From contig SADC01001335.1 of assembly GCA_004194705.1 (NCBI GenBank), positions 248,001 through 312,000 of the forward strand: 64,000 nucleotides of DNA. The letters are read 5' to 3'. Under the pieces are notes generated by a model. That model did no database searches, had not been told where the DNA came from, and saw only the letters and a list, made by a program, of their open reading frames with translations. The number at the start of each line of letters is the position of its first letter. Positions within the stretch are counted from its first letter, which is position 1. Source of the stretch: Ditylenchus dipsaci (lineage: Eukaryota; Nematoda; Chromadorea; Rhabditida; Anguinidae). Shown here piece by piece: positions 34,327 to 47,700 of the stretch. Both the position numbers and the translations under genes were made by a program.

Positions 34327-34775
34327 CGGGTTTAGGACATTTTTCCGTTGGACTTTTTTCCGTCGAAATTTTTCCGTGGTCATTTATTGGCTGTAATTTT
34401 TTTTCGTGATTGAAAAAACAAATTCTGTTAGTACCGTTTTGTAGCTCAGGTCCAGGGCTTCAAAATGAGCTATCAACAATCAACTTTCAATTGCAAAATT
34501 TTGGATAAAAATGCCCAGTCTGACACTGAGTCTCCAATTTCGACGGAAAAATGTCCAACTCCCTTTTTAGTGTCAGATTGGACATTTTTATCCAAAATTT
34601 TGCAATCAGACATTGATTGTTAATAGCTCATTTTGAAGCTCTGAATCTTAGCTACAAAAGCGTACTAACAGAATTATTTTTCTCGATCAAGAAAAAAATA
34701 TACAGTCAAAAAATGACCGCCGAACAATTTTGACGGAAAAATGTCCAACGGAAAAATGTCCGATCCCCTCTTGAT
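34327..34775. mobile_element. Palindromic MITE (GGACATTTTTCCGT ends) inside the foldback right arm
   Basis: Left 'ggacatttttccgttggac' and right 'gtccaacggaaaaatgtcc' pair. The arms extend through 'tgagctatcaacaatcaa' and 'tcaattgcaaaattttggat', with a loop near 34,565. Confidence 0.75.
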
Positions 34776-35043
34776 CATAAAATGCATTTAGTTAGAAAAC
34801 AAAATTAGTTAGAAAACCATATGTAGCAAACTAATTAATTAAAAATGTGACGTTTTTGGCTACAACGATTTTTGGCGGGAACAATTTGGGACGAAACAGG
34901 GTAGAGCCCAATTTCCGACTGACGAACAGCGAACTGCTTCCTCATTGTGTTTGTGGCCTAAAAGTCTATTGTTTTATTCAACGCAATATCAGAATCTGCA
35001 TTAGAAGTGTGGCATACAGTCGGACCAGAAGAAGTGTGGCATA

Positions 35044-35469
35044 CAGTAGGACCTCCCAATAGTGTACACCCAAAAGTTCTTTCCCGCCTAGGGTCCGACA
35101 CTTTTTTTAGCTCGATTTTCTAATTTGTTTGCTGATTCTGTTTTGATAGTCTGGCCTCAAATATCGTAAGGATTTTGATTTTGCCGATCGTTTTTTATCT
35201 GCCTATATATTTTTTCTCTAAAAAAGCAAAACCTCCCAATAGTGTACACCACTTTGAAAATAAGATGAACACTATTGGGAGGTTTTGCTTTTTTAGAGAA
35301 AAATATATAGGCAAATGGAAACGATCGGCTAAATCGGAATACTCACGATATTTGCGGCCAGACTGTCAAAACTGAATCAGCAAAACAATTAGAAAATCGG
35401 GCTAAAAAAAGTGTCGGACTCTAGGCGGGAACGAACTTTTGGGGTGTACACTATTGGGAGGTTCGACTG
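35044..35469. mobile_element. TA-flanked palindromic MITE (CAGTAGGACCTCCCAATAG)
   Basis: TA at 35,042-35,043 and 35,470-35,471. Ends CAGTAGGACCTCCCAATAGTG / CACTATTGGGAGGTTCGACTG. It shares inner 'gtccgacacttttttt' and 'gattttctaa' segments with 31,769 and 37,951. It lies 315 bp upstream of the GLYCTK start codon. Confidence 0.78.
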
Positions 35470-35783
35470 TATTACATAACTCATATATATGAAAAAAATA
35501 AGCCCTTTCAAAGTAATGCAAGCCACTCTAATGCTTTTGATGACCGATTGGCTGCAATTTTACTGGTTTGCGCTGTACAGCTGATTTGTTTATGGCCGTT
35601 TGTTCTTTCTCACATTCTGTATTACAAATATATTTTCTCGTCATTATGTTCTACACTAAATAATAATTTTTTCTCGATTGTCTATTGTCCCAGTAATCAT
35701 TTCCCTTGGTGAATTGCCCAATGCACTGATTTCGAAGAGTAGATAAGAAAAACTCAGCGCCATTTGTTTATTTTTTTGCTTGC

Positions 35784-38700
35784 ATGTCATCAGCAATGAG
35801 GACTGTAATTGATCTTTGCTTGGCCGCTTTTCGATTTGCCATCCAAGAGGCTTTGCCAGCGGAGTGTGTCAAAAGGGTTTTCCTTTTTTCTTTCTATTAT
35901 GACTAAGCAGTGATCACTGTTTTAGAACCTGGCCTTTTCGGCATCATCTACAAACCTGCTGACTATCAACAACCGAAGCTATCATCTCAACAACAATGTG
36001 CATATTGTGGCTTTTGGCAAGGCGGCTTGTGGAATGGTGGCCGGAGCAGAGGCTGCAGTGGGAAATCATCTTCTAGATGGTATTGCATCTGTGCCGGTGG
36101 GCTCTGAGTAGGATTTTTTTGTAAAACTTAAAAAGTCCATTGAACACTCCTTATAGTACTGTACGGCAATTTTTGAAACTATTTACAGTTTCTTGGCATC
36201 ACTAAAAATCAAGTTCAAAGAATTATACAAAAGTTACGAGACGACCTTAGTCGAACGACAGCCAAACGGACGTTAGGTCGATTTTTTTTGTTATCATTAA
36301 AAGTAAACACATTTTGGCTCTACTCGGTTTTCAGGTTCGCAAAATCTAACTTTTCGGTCAAAATACGGCACATCCACATTCTGACACAAATTTATTCTGG
36401 CAAAAATTCGAATTGGTAAAAATTTATCGTGGCACAAATTGTTTTGAAACCAGTGTTTCCAATAATGACAGTGACACTGACAGTGACAGTGACATCAAAG
36501 TGTCAGTGTCACTGTCACTGTCAATGTCACTGTCATTCTAAAAATGCGCATTTTCAAAATGACAGTGACACTGACACTTCGATGTCACTGTCAGTGTCAC
36601 TGTCAGTGTCACTTTCACCCATGTGTCACTGTCACACTGACGTCACTGTGACATTTTTGACGTCATGGCCACTGTTTTAATTACGTACTAACAATATTCT
36701 TCTATTTTTCCGAAACTTTATTTACGGAAAGGGGAATCAAACGTGCACAAAAATAGAAGATGCGCTACTCCTCATAAAGAAACATATTGCAAGAAACAGT
36801 CAATTTTGCATTCAACAGCTCAAACTCAGTTCGATTTTTGACTCCTTTGGTTGAAAGGCCGGCCAGTGAAAAAATTCGTTCTATGGGCGCACTCGTCGCG
36901 GGAACACTCAAGACTTCTAATGCGAACGCTGCAAGAGTATGAAATTCCTAGAAAAATAACCTTGATTAACCTATATATTGTTTGTTATTTGAGCAAACCG
37001 TGTTCATTCTAGTTGACCAGTAGGAAACAGCATCAACTTCTGCTACCCGAACATTTTGCAGAGCTCTCATAATGCACGACTTTGAGTGACTTGTGGGCCT
37101 TCTAGACGTTTCTTGCTGCCTCTGCTTCATGTTGTCGATAAGGAGATCAAGTGTAGCATTTGAATCATTTGGCCGGTTTTCTTGATTCGTGACTTCTGAG
37201 CAGCTAGGGAGCTAAAACAGTGCTAAAGAGAACAACAAACGCAACTAAAACACCATTTGATTTATCCATTCAGCGGCCATCCTGAGTTCAGAATCATTCA
37301 AAGCATTAGAAGTCGATGGATCAAGAGCAGTAGCAATTGTGAAGAGTTGATCGAAGCAAGTCCTAAAAAAATATTCACAGAAAATAACTTAAAGAGCACT
37401 AACCTCTTGACAGACATTGCATCTTGCTTTTTTGAGTCCATTTAGTTGAGTGAAATTTTGCCATACTATGTCGAGCTTCTTCTTTTTTGGCGTAACTGGA
37501 CTGTCGAGAGAGTTGGCATCCGATTGCAAGTTCTCCATCTTAGTATCTATAAACAAAAGGTATTTGAAAAAGAAATACCAGAGATGTCAATTGACGTCAC
37601 TGAAGTCAGTGTGACAATGACACTGACAGTGACAATGACAGTGACATTGAAGTGTCAGTGTCACTGTCACTGTCAGTGTCACTGTCATTTTGAAAAAGCG
37701 CATTTTTAAAATGACAGTGACACTGACATCAAAGTGTCACTGTCATTGTCACTGTCACTGTCAGTGTCACACTGACTATAGTGACGTCAGTGTCACTGTC
37801 ACACAAAATCGGAAACCCTGTTTGAAACTAATTTTTACTGGCTAAAATTTTTCTGCAACAAACAGTTCTGGGAATAACTGATTCACAGGGTTTCAAAACT
37901 CAAATTTGTGTTCAGTTTAAGTCAAACAAAACGCCAATGATTTCAAAATGCAGTCGAACCTTGATAAAGAGGCAACCCTCAAAAGTTGGTTCCTCCGCTG
38001 GGTCCGACACTTTTTTTAGCTCGATTTTCGAAGCTTTTTTTAAATTCTGTTTGCGCAGTCCGGTCCCAAATATCGCAAGGATTTCGATTTTACCGATCGT
38101 TTTCCAGAATTCAAAAACTTTTTTTTCTAAAAGAGGAAAATCTCATGAAAACGGGCATCCATTTTAGAAATAGGGTGCCCGTTTACCAAAATTTTGCTTT
38201 TTCGAGAAAAAAGTTTTGGGTTCTGAAAAACGATCGGTAAAATCGGAATCCTTGCGATATTTGGACCGGACTGCGCAAACAGAATTGAAAAAAAGCTTCG
38301 AAAATCGAGTTAAAAAAAGTGTCGGATCCAGCGGGCGAACGAACTTCTGGGGGTTCCCGTTTATCAAGGTTCGACTGTAGTCTTATCTTTTAATAGATGC
38401 ATTTCGCTTTTTTCGATATAATATTCATCTGTGTGCCAACATGCTGGGGTAATAGAAGAAATACGGTTACCTTTTCACAGATTTATCAGCGACAGATCAC
38501 ATGGCAATCATCTGTGTCTCGGTCCACAACTCTCAAACGTTTATTTCCTAAATCATCATACAGAAAGTATCAGAACAAGAGATTTAGAAGAATGGTCCGG
38601 ATGATTGGTACCCTCACTGTTCACCAAAGGATGAAGTATTGCTGCATTGAATACACTTGATCTGCCGATTCGGTTTGAGACGATAGGGATGGAAGAACAT

Positions 38701-41700
38701 TGAGCTGGCAAACGGTGGATTCACATCAGCCACAGCGTTACACTGAAACTAGCAAGAGAATATATTGAACATCGGAATAAAAATTTAAAAACCTGAGTAG
38801 ACCTGTCCTCATAAGAGATCTTGGGCAGCGAGAAGACATCATTTGCATTCATATAGTTGTTGGAAACCAAGCTGTTTGACTTGCTAGTGCTGCTGCAACT
38901 TCCGCCAAATTTGCTATTTTCTGTTAGCAAGTGGTGGCTTATTGGAAAGCCCAAACAACAGGAAAACTTTCCAGTATGAGCTAGACATGAAAACAAGAAT
39001 AGACAACACAAACCTGAGCACTGTAAGCCAAAAGGAAAAATAAATTGCAAATCACTGATTTTTGAATATTTTAATTTCGCGCAAATTTTTCTACTGAACA
39101 CAAATTCGAGTTCTGAAACCCTGTGTGATTGTATCTTTCGGCCGGAGTACCTTATATCGCCCCTCACAAAACGCCCCAAAATCATGTTTTTTGTGTGTTT
39201 TAACCACTGAAACATGCTCAAACATGTTTTTAGGTGGCGGAAAGCCATTTCCTGGGAAAAATTTTTTCATCAAAAATCGACCAAAACCATGATTTCAATT
39301 TTTTACCGTGTTTTTCAACATGAGACTTGGCAAAAAGAGCCTCTAAAGCCCTGTTTCCAATGAGCGGATTTTCCTTTCACTCTCACTCTAAGTCTGCCTC
39401 GCACTTTCACTCTCACTCTCAGTGTGTACCCAACAGGAAAAAATTGCCTTTCAGTCTTACTTCCACTCTCACTTGCACTCTCACTCTGACTTTCAGTGTA
39501 CCCAATGAGTTTTTTTTGACTCTCACTCTCACTTTCAGTGTATCCAAAGACTTTTTTCAGTCTCACTCACAAATTTTCGGGAAGGAGAGAGATGTGCCAT
39601 TTTAGATTGTGTCGAATCAAATTGTGCCTTTTTGGTTTGTGCCCCTGCAGTTTGTGCCCTTTTCAAATTGTGCAATTCAATTTGTGCCTCTTCTGTTTGT
39701 GCCAATTTCAAATTGTGCCTATGTATTTTGAAGGCACCCAATTCAAAATCGTCCATGACCAGCACTTTGGGTCAAGCGATCACTTCACAGTTGCGCACAA
39801 GAAAAAAAAATTTTCACGTTGTTCGGGTTACAAAACCTATTTTCTGGACTAATTCGGGTATGCTGATGATGGTTTGACAGTAGCAAAAAAACATTTTCTC
39901 GGGTATTTTTTTAGTTTTATAGAATACCTGATTTTGGCAAAATCAATTATTAGCTAAAACTCAAAAAATACCCGAGAAAATGTTATTTTGCTACTGTCAA
40001 ACCATCTTCAGCATGCCTGAGTTAGTCCAAAAACAGGTTTTGGAACATGAAAAACGTAAAAAAAATTTTCGATCCAAGTGGACGACCACTTGGTTTTGTT
40101 GTACCCAGGTGGTAGTACCCAGGTTGGGGGACTCAGGTAGTGCAGTGGTACCCGGGTAGTAATGTTGTTGTCTTGTAAAGGCTTTCAAATTTAAAATGTT
40201 TTGTATGATACAACCTCAGTTCTACTGGATAATCCATACACCAACCAAACCAAGTGGTCGACCACTTGGATCAAAATTTTTTTTTACGTTTTTCATGTTC
40301 CGAAACCTGTTTTCTGGACTGATTCGGCACGCTGAAGATGGTTTGACAGTAGTGAAACCACGTTTTATCGAGAAAGTTTTAAGTTTCAGGCAATAATTGA
40401 TTTTACCAAAATCAATTATTGCACAATACTCAAAAAATACCTGAGAAACGGCCTTTTACCACTGTCAAACCATCTTCAGCGTCCCCGAATCAATCCAGAA
40501 ACAGGTTTTGGAACGCGAAAAAAGTAAAAAAAAAATTTGATCCAAGTGGTCGACCACTTGGTTTGGTTGCTTCAGACTAAAAATATAATGAGGCTTGACT
40601 TGCCTAGGTAGGTTTATGTGAAGAAACATACCAGGAGATACAAAGGGAGAAAAATAAATAAAAAAGTCGAAAATTTTACTCTCAGTCTGCCTCTCACTCT
40701 CACTCTCAGTCTTTTTCAGTTTCAAGTCTTATAAAAGTTGCCATTCACTCTCACTCTCAGTCTGCCTTTCACTCTCACTCTCACATTGGGTACACACTGA
40801 GGGTGAAAGTGAAAGGGAGAGTCAAAGTCAGAGTGAGAGTGAAAGAATTTTCGTGTACCCAATGAAGAGTGAGAGTGAGAGTGAAGGTAAAATCCGCTCA
40901 TTGGAAACAAGCCTTAAAGGACGATACCCAACTCGTATAGATTAATGAACAAACTTTCAAACTTTTTATTACAAATCATTAATTTTCGAAGCAAAAGTTT
41001 TTAAAAAAGCCACCCCTATTACCAACATTTCTTCCTGAATCCTAATTTGTTAAGATCAGGTCCAAATAATGATTATGGGCTGAGATATTGATATTTTGAG
41101 TATACCAGTCAGAAAATCTGCACCACTCACCTTTTTAGTGTATATCTCAGCTCATAATGTTTATTATGATTTGATCTTAACAAATTCGGATTCAGGAAGA
41201 AAATTTGGTATTACAAAAGGTTTTGAAAAAAATTTTGCCTCGAAATTTAACGATTTCTAATAAAAAGTTTGAAAAGTTCGTGCAAAAATCTATACGAGTT
41301 GGGTTTTTACCCCTCTAAATGCATTTTATGATCAAGAATCTTGCTCGGATTATATCTAAGGTAAGTGAGTGCGCGCATCTCTAACCCTTCAAGCCCCTGC
41401 GCCCCTTCGGAGTCGCAGGGGCTTGGAGGCTTGGGGTTGAGATGCGCACACCCACATACCAAATAGCTGCTTTTGGAAACACAAATCCTCATCTAGCGTA
41501 TTGTTGAAAATCTTAAAAATGGATCAGGTAAACTCGTGTGAAATATGCGAAATTGTTTTTCTGGGCTGAGACATGGATCCGTTTAATAGAGGTTATACTG
41601 TATTCTGGTTATATTAATTGGGGAACGGATAATTATCTCAGCATAATGGTATATTATACATTTTTATTAAGGTTAATCTTTTTTTTGTGGCAAATTTACT

Positions 41701-44700
41701 TTTTTTGGGGCAAATTATTTTTTTCTGTAGCAAATTTACTCTTTTTTGTAGCAAATCCGATTTTTTGGTTTTATTATTATCAATACAATGCATGATACTT
41801 GAGGTAGTGTGCTTATTTATTTATTCTAAATTCTCAAAACTTGTATTCTGAGTCTATGAAAGACTTGCACTTCATAAAAGACAGGTGGATTAATTGCTGG
41901 TAAAGCCGCTGGGCTCTAGGTATATCTAACACACACCTGGCACTCTCTCGGCTGCTTCATTACTCGACAATCTATGATGGATCAGTAATGAAATTGCGCA
42001 AGCTTACCGAATTTACCATCAATACAATGCATGATGATAATTCTATCAACCTTAGCCACATTATGCTCCACACACAAAAATACAAGAAAACTTCTCAAAA
42101 TTTTGAGATTTTCACTGCGGCTTTATTTTTTATTCGAATTTTTATTCGTCGTTGGATTTTGTGTCGTTTTTCTCTTCGTTTTTCTTCTTTCAATCACTGA
42201 AATGTTAAATTTGAAGCGAAGACTCATTTAGAAACAAACTTGGCATGATAATTTCAAGAAATTCGTAAGTGCAAGATTGATTTTCAAGCTTATTGTCGCT
42301 TCTCACATCAAACGTTGGCCTCAACAGACTACTGTTATTTTGAGTTCGGAACAAAATTTTGAGTTGGGAGCCCTGTTCAAATCTCATTTTCGGGATCTTA
42401 CCCTACTCCACTCACAGAAAATTTATATGTCATTCGAAAGCTCATGAATAAGGCTTTTTTGATAGCGTATTATTTACAGGGACTAAGTGACAATGGTAGA
42501 GTGGGTAAATAAACAGAACAAATGAAAAAAGCTGATTTTCAATGCCCGGGTTTTCTGTTTTTGTTGACTTAAAAAATTCTTGACGTCTTTTTAGGATGAT
42601 TCTTAATATCAAAATTTGCACACATTAAGAGCTACGAAATCATTTTTACAGAATTCTTTTTGTAAAATGTTAAATGTTGAGATATAGTCTAATGAAAACA
42701 GCAAACCCATTAAAAAAACGACTGAAATTCGAAAAAATTAGGAAAAATTGATTTTTGGCCATTTGTGTTTTTTTTTCTTCAAAAAGCCATGACTCAACAT
42801 TTATAATTTCGAAAAATATTCTGCAAAATGGGTCTTATAGTGCAAGAATGTTATCACAGCATATGAAACTTATCAAATTTTTCTAACCGCTAGTCAATTG
42901 ACAAAACAGAAAATTAGGGAATTGAAAATCTGGTTTTTATTATTTGTTCTGTTTATTTACCCACTATGCCATTGTCACTTGGTGAATGTTAATATACCGT
43001 TTGCTAGAACATTTTCAGGGTTATAACATGACATTTTATACACAGAAAATGAAAATTTAAAAGTGGTCCTACGGTGTCCTTGAAGTGTAGTGGTTTTTTT
43101 TTGGAAACCCTGCAGTTTAGTCAGTTAGACAAAATTTTGAGAAAAATGGATTTTCATGAGAAAAAGTTGAATTCTGAAAAGACTTTTTTTGCATGATCGA
43201 CAGTTTTTCCAAATCTTGCAATCATCACCGGGTCGTGTGATAGCTCATTAGAAAGCTAATCAGGTGGGATTTCAAATGCTATATACCACTTATATGAAAC
43301 ATCATAGAAAGTACCATAAATAATCAAAAGTTTAAATTAGTGTCAAAATTCCGAGTGCTTAACTTCGGGGTGGTAGTAACAATCAACGGATAAAATCCGC
43401 GGATAGAAATATCCGCGGATTTTTTGATTGTTACTACCGATTATCCGTATCCGCGGATTTTATCCGAGGATACGGATTTATCCGCGGATATTTTGATTGT
43501 TACTACCACCCCAGAGGCCAATATCTCAAAAGTGAGTGAGAAAATTGGCAAATCGATGCGAGCCATTGTTTTCAGTGTATTGTGAATAGGGTATATATGT
43601 GATAATTCGGGATATTCCGGAAATCACTATCGGGAACTTTAGGTCCAATTTTACAAAAAATCACTCTTAAATTTTTAACCATTTTTCAATTCAGAAAGGT
43701 TAATTCCACAACAAATCGTGCCAGGATTAATTTCAGCCAATTTGAACTTTTGCCATACAGTCGACTCTCGATTTAGTGTACAACCTGGGGACCGGCTCCA
43801 GGTGTGCACTAAATCGAGTGCAACTAATCGAATGTTCATTTTAGTCATTTAAATTAACAGCCGGCCAAAATAATTGAATCCAGGTGTACACTAAACTGAG
43901 AGTCGACTGTAATGAGTTTGTGCCAGAATGTCTTTTTGCCAAAATAATTTTGTGCCAGAATGTGGGTGTGCCAAGAATACCCCTGCTCTCTCAATTCAGG
44001 TACTTATTTGGTTTAGGGCCCCGAAATATCAAATAAGTTTTTTATTCAGTTTCTTTTGAAATTGTATAATTTTTAGAGATGGCGACGGGACGGGATCCCG
44101 TACGGGATCCGTCCCGCCCGCCCTTATTTTGGCCCAAAATCCCGTCCCGTTATCCCGCCCGTTTTTTTCGAAAATCCCGGTCCCGTTCCCGTTTTTTGCC
44201 TAATCCCGCTAGTCATTTTCAGGAAAATTTTGTCCTAAAAAGCAATTTTGAGAGAATTTTTTTGTGAATTCTCATTTTTTGCAGAAATTTCGTGAATTCT
44301 ATTATTCCTTGTTTGCTATGTTTGTGACTTCCTTTATTTTTTCACTCTACTTTTAAGCAAGTTCACTGGCTTCTAGGCTAAAAATCATTGAGCAATGGAT
44401 TGCAACCATTTGCAGCATTGTTTTACTGTTAGCAAATGGCTTGAATTTGGCAATTGAATGAGAATGACTATCAAAGTAAAAGGAAATCACACGAATTGAT
44501 AAGTACTTATTTCTATATCGCGTCAACCTCTACACATTTTGTTTACTGCTCAAAATGTGATGGCAATTTTTTTCAGTCAGAATCAGATAGAAAAGTTATC
44601 ACACCAAAATTGAATCAGACAATTGGTAGCTTGCGAAGGTTTGACCCAGCCACAAATAGTATGTCGGAAGGGTAGGATGGCACCTAATTGGACATTTTTG

Positions 44701-47700
44701 AAACCGCTACTCAAAATTCACTAAAATTTCTGCGTTAAATAACCATAACTTTTTTCTTTCTATGCAGTGCCGCAACTTCAACTTTATCGAGGGAGGGGAG
44801 GGGGTGGTAATTTGCCTAATTTTGCCTATTTTTTCTGTCAAGGGAGTAATTACCCCTATGACCGCACCTCCCCCTCCCCTAAAATATAATCCAACCAGAG
44901 TTTTGAAACTTTCTGGAAAACAAACCATTTCGAGAAAACAAAAAATTTCAAAATAGAAAAAATATTTTATTATTTTTTAGCAACAGGGGTGACCAAGCTG
45001 TTTTCATGAAAAAAAAACGACAGGGGGAACCAAAATGTCTTCGGCACCGGCAACTCCAGTAGAACCGGAGTAATCTTAAAATCAGCGAGGCAGAAATTTT
45101 AATCTTTTTGAACAGAGTCTTAACGCAGTTGAATTATTGTTATTGAAATTATTTCGCATCGATGTATGTGAGAAAATTTCAATAAAAAACATCCTTTTGA
45201 AGCGCTGGGGCCACTTTTACTGTGAAATTAACGATAAAAGAAAAATCCCGTTTTTCGGGCGGGATCCCGCCGGGATCCCGTTTTTTTAAACTCAAAATCC
45301 CGTTCCCGTTTTTATTTTGGCCGAAAATCCCGTCCCGTTATCCCGCCCGCCCCCATTCGCCATCTCTAATAATTTTGTATAAATATAGTTGGTCAACAAA
45401 TGTCAACAAATGAATAAAATTTGTTGACCGACTATATTTCATACAAAAATATTTAATTCAAAAAAAAACTGAATAAAAAACTTATTTGATACTTTGGGCC
45501 CCTAAACCAAATAATTACCCTCAAGCAGTGATGTTTAAATCTCCGGCTCTGGCTCCGAGCAGGAGCCAGAGCTGGAGCAAATTTTTCAAAATTGAGAGCT
45601 TGGAGCGAGAGCCGGAGCGGATTTTTTCAAATAAAAATTTCGCAGACAGATCCGGAGCAAATTTGTTCAAATTGCGATATCGGAGCCAGAGCCGGAGCAA
45701 AAAATCGCAAAAAATACATCACTGCCCTCAAGTCGTTTCTTCTCTAAACGCTTCGTGAGACATTAACACGAGAAAGGCGGGCTGTGATTTTTTGTTGCTT
45801 CTAGCTCAGAATTTCATGCTGAACACAATGGTGCGGGTTCCTTTCACTTCAATCATTGACGAACTAGGTGAAAAAGGGTCTGGAAGGTAACAAATTATGC
45901 ATGGTCAAAGTCCAGTTGTATGCCCACAGGTTCTCAATTGGTGCGTCATAATTGTCATACTACATCCAGGCTCGTAATATATTAAAATGACCGCCAGGAA
46001 ATTAGCTTTCAAATAAGAAAAAGTATAAGCTGTTTTAATTTGTTAAGTTGAGATAAAATTAATATTTGGTTTGTGGGAGTATAAGTTTTCAAAATGTTCC
46101 ATTCTGACTGTCTTTTACCCAACTTTGTATAGATATGATACCCATTTCTTCTAATAAGCGAGCATGGCTGTTTATTTCGAATCGCCTCCTAGGGTGCCCG
46201 TTTATTAGATACTGCCCGACTATTGGAGATTGCCCGCTTGTTTTTTCGATAAAAATGTCTTACTTCTTGAGTTTAGCCCGTGGCCGTAATTTTTTGAAAA
46301 CTGACCGAATATTTTTGGCACCGGCACCAGCTCACGGCACCGGTGCGGTACCGTGAGCTGCCTGATGCCGGTGCCGCACCGATGTAATTTCCCTTGTTTG
46401 GAATTTCAGCACCGGCACCGATTTACGGCACTGACCTCAAAAAATCCGGCACCGGCACCAGCTCACGGCACCGACTTTGAAAATTTCGGCACCGGCTCAC
46501 GGCACCGACTCTCAAAAATTCGGTACCGGCACCAACTCACGGTACCGGTGCGGTGCCGTGAGCTGCCGTTGCGGTGCCGCACCGGTTTTACTCACAACAC
46601 TGACTGTAACAGAATCCTGAAGTACCGAAAAAAGATTATATATTTGATGAGCTGAAACCAAATTTCAAGAAAAGTTTAAATTTTTAGATGAGAAACTGTT
46701 CAGTGATATTTCTTCTATTGTATTAAGCCGGAAAAAGTTGTTAAAAACGTGTTTTGGGTCATTCTTCAAAATTAACTCACTTAACTAGAAAGTCATTTCC
46801 AAGTTTCTAATTCCGCTCAAGACAATAAATATTCAAAGTTGAAAATCAACTCTTTTTTGTCTTGAGCGGAATTTGAAATTTGGCAATGCCTTTTTAGTTT
46901 TTAGAGCAGCTGAAGCAGTCGACAACGCTGAACATGAAACCGGTGTCAGAATCAAAGGTTTTCATAGCAGAAAAAAAGTTATGCGAAATCGTTGCTGTAA
47001 GTTATCTATTAATTTTGTACATTTTGTCACGATTTCATGATATTCCTTTCTTCCGTTCTCGGAGAGGTGGCAGCTTTTTCTATTTTCTGCCTCCGAAATA
47101 GAATTTTCCTCACGGTTTTAAGCCTATTCATTCTTTTCCTCTCTATTTTCCCTCTGAGTCAGTCAGAATGCCCACAAAAACAGCAATATTTCTCTTAGCA
47201 CACAAGAAAATAGCCAAAATTCAATCGATAATTCTATTATTTCTATCCAAAACTATATTGACAACACATTTTTCCACTTGAAGGATAATCCCTGTGGCCT
47301 ATTGTAAATGATTTATTTGCTATCGTTAAAGGGACATGCCCACGCTACTGAGAAGTGGTGCCCGGGAATTCAAATTTTTTTCCTGATCATTGAACTTCTG
47401 TACATATTTTTCAACTTGGTTTCTAACAAAACAAGGCCTAGAATTTAATTTTAGGTATGGTTTTGTTAGAAACCAAGTTGAAAAATCCGTACACGAGTTC
47501 AGTGATTAGGAAAAAAATTTGAATTCCCGGGCACCACCTCTTATTAGCGTGGGTATGCCCTTTCAGGAATTAAACTCTAAAAAGTTAAATCCCTTCTTTG
47601 ATCCAACTCCCCAAAAGACTACATCCAAATCTAACTCTCTTGAAAATATTGAGCATAGTCGATCTATTATTATTGCTGGTCTACCAGAAGTATTGGCTGA

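Larger units (their letters stand above)
32918..34908 (-). mobile_element. 2-kb foldback element carrying a Mutator-type zinc-finger relic
   Basis: Ends GGCTCTACCCTGTTTCGTCCC (32,918) and its inverted partner (34,908) are flanked by CAATTTCC at 32,910-32,917 and 34,909-34,916. The arms continue outside-in through 'ttagttagaaaaaccat', 'tagagggcagggctacat', and then (AAAAGTGCCTTG)n arrays at 33,215-33,365 and 33,905-34,125. The right arm was later split by a 34,327-34,775 palindrome. The 500-bp centre codes on the minus strand. Confidence 0.78.

Noticed and set aside
36429..36680. Cys/His-rich ORF ('QCHCHCQCH')
   Set aside because: Translation of the GTGACA/TGTCAC subterminal array of the hAT element, not a zinc finger; repeated at 37,446-37,709.
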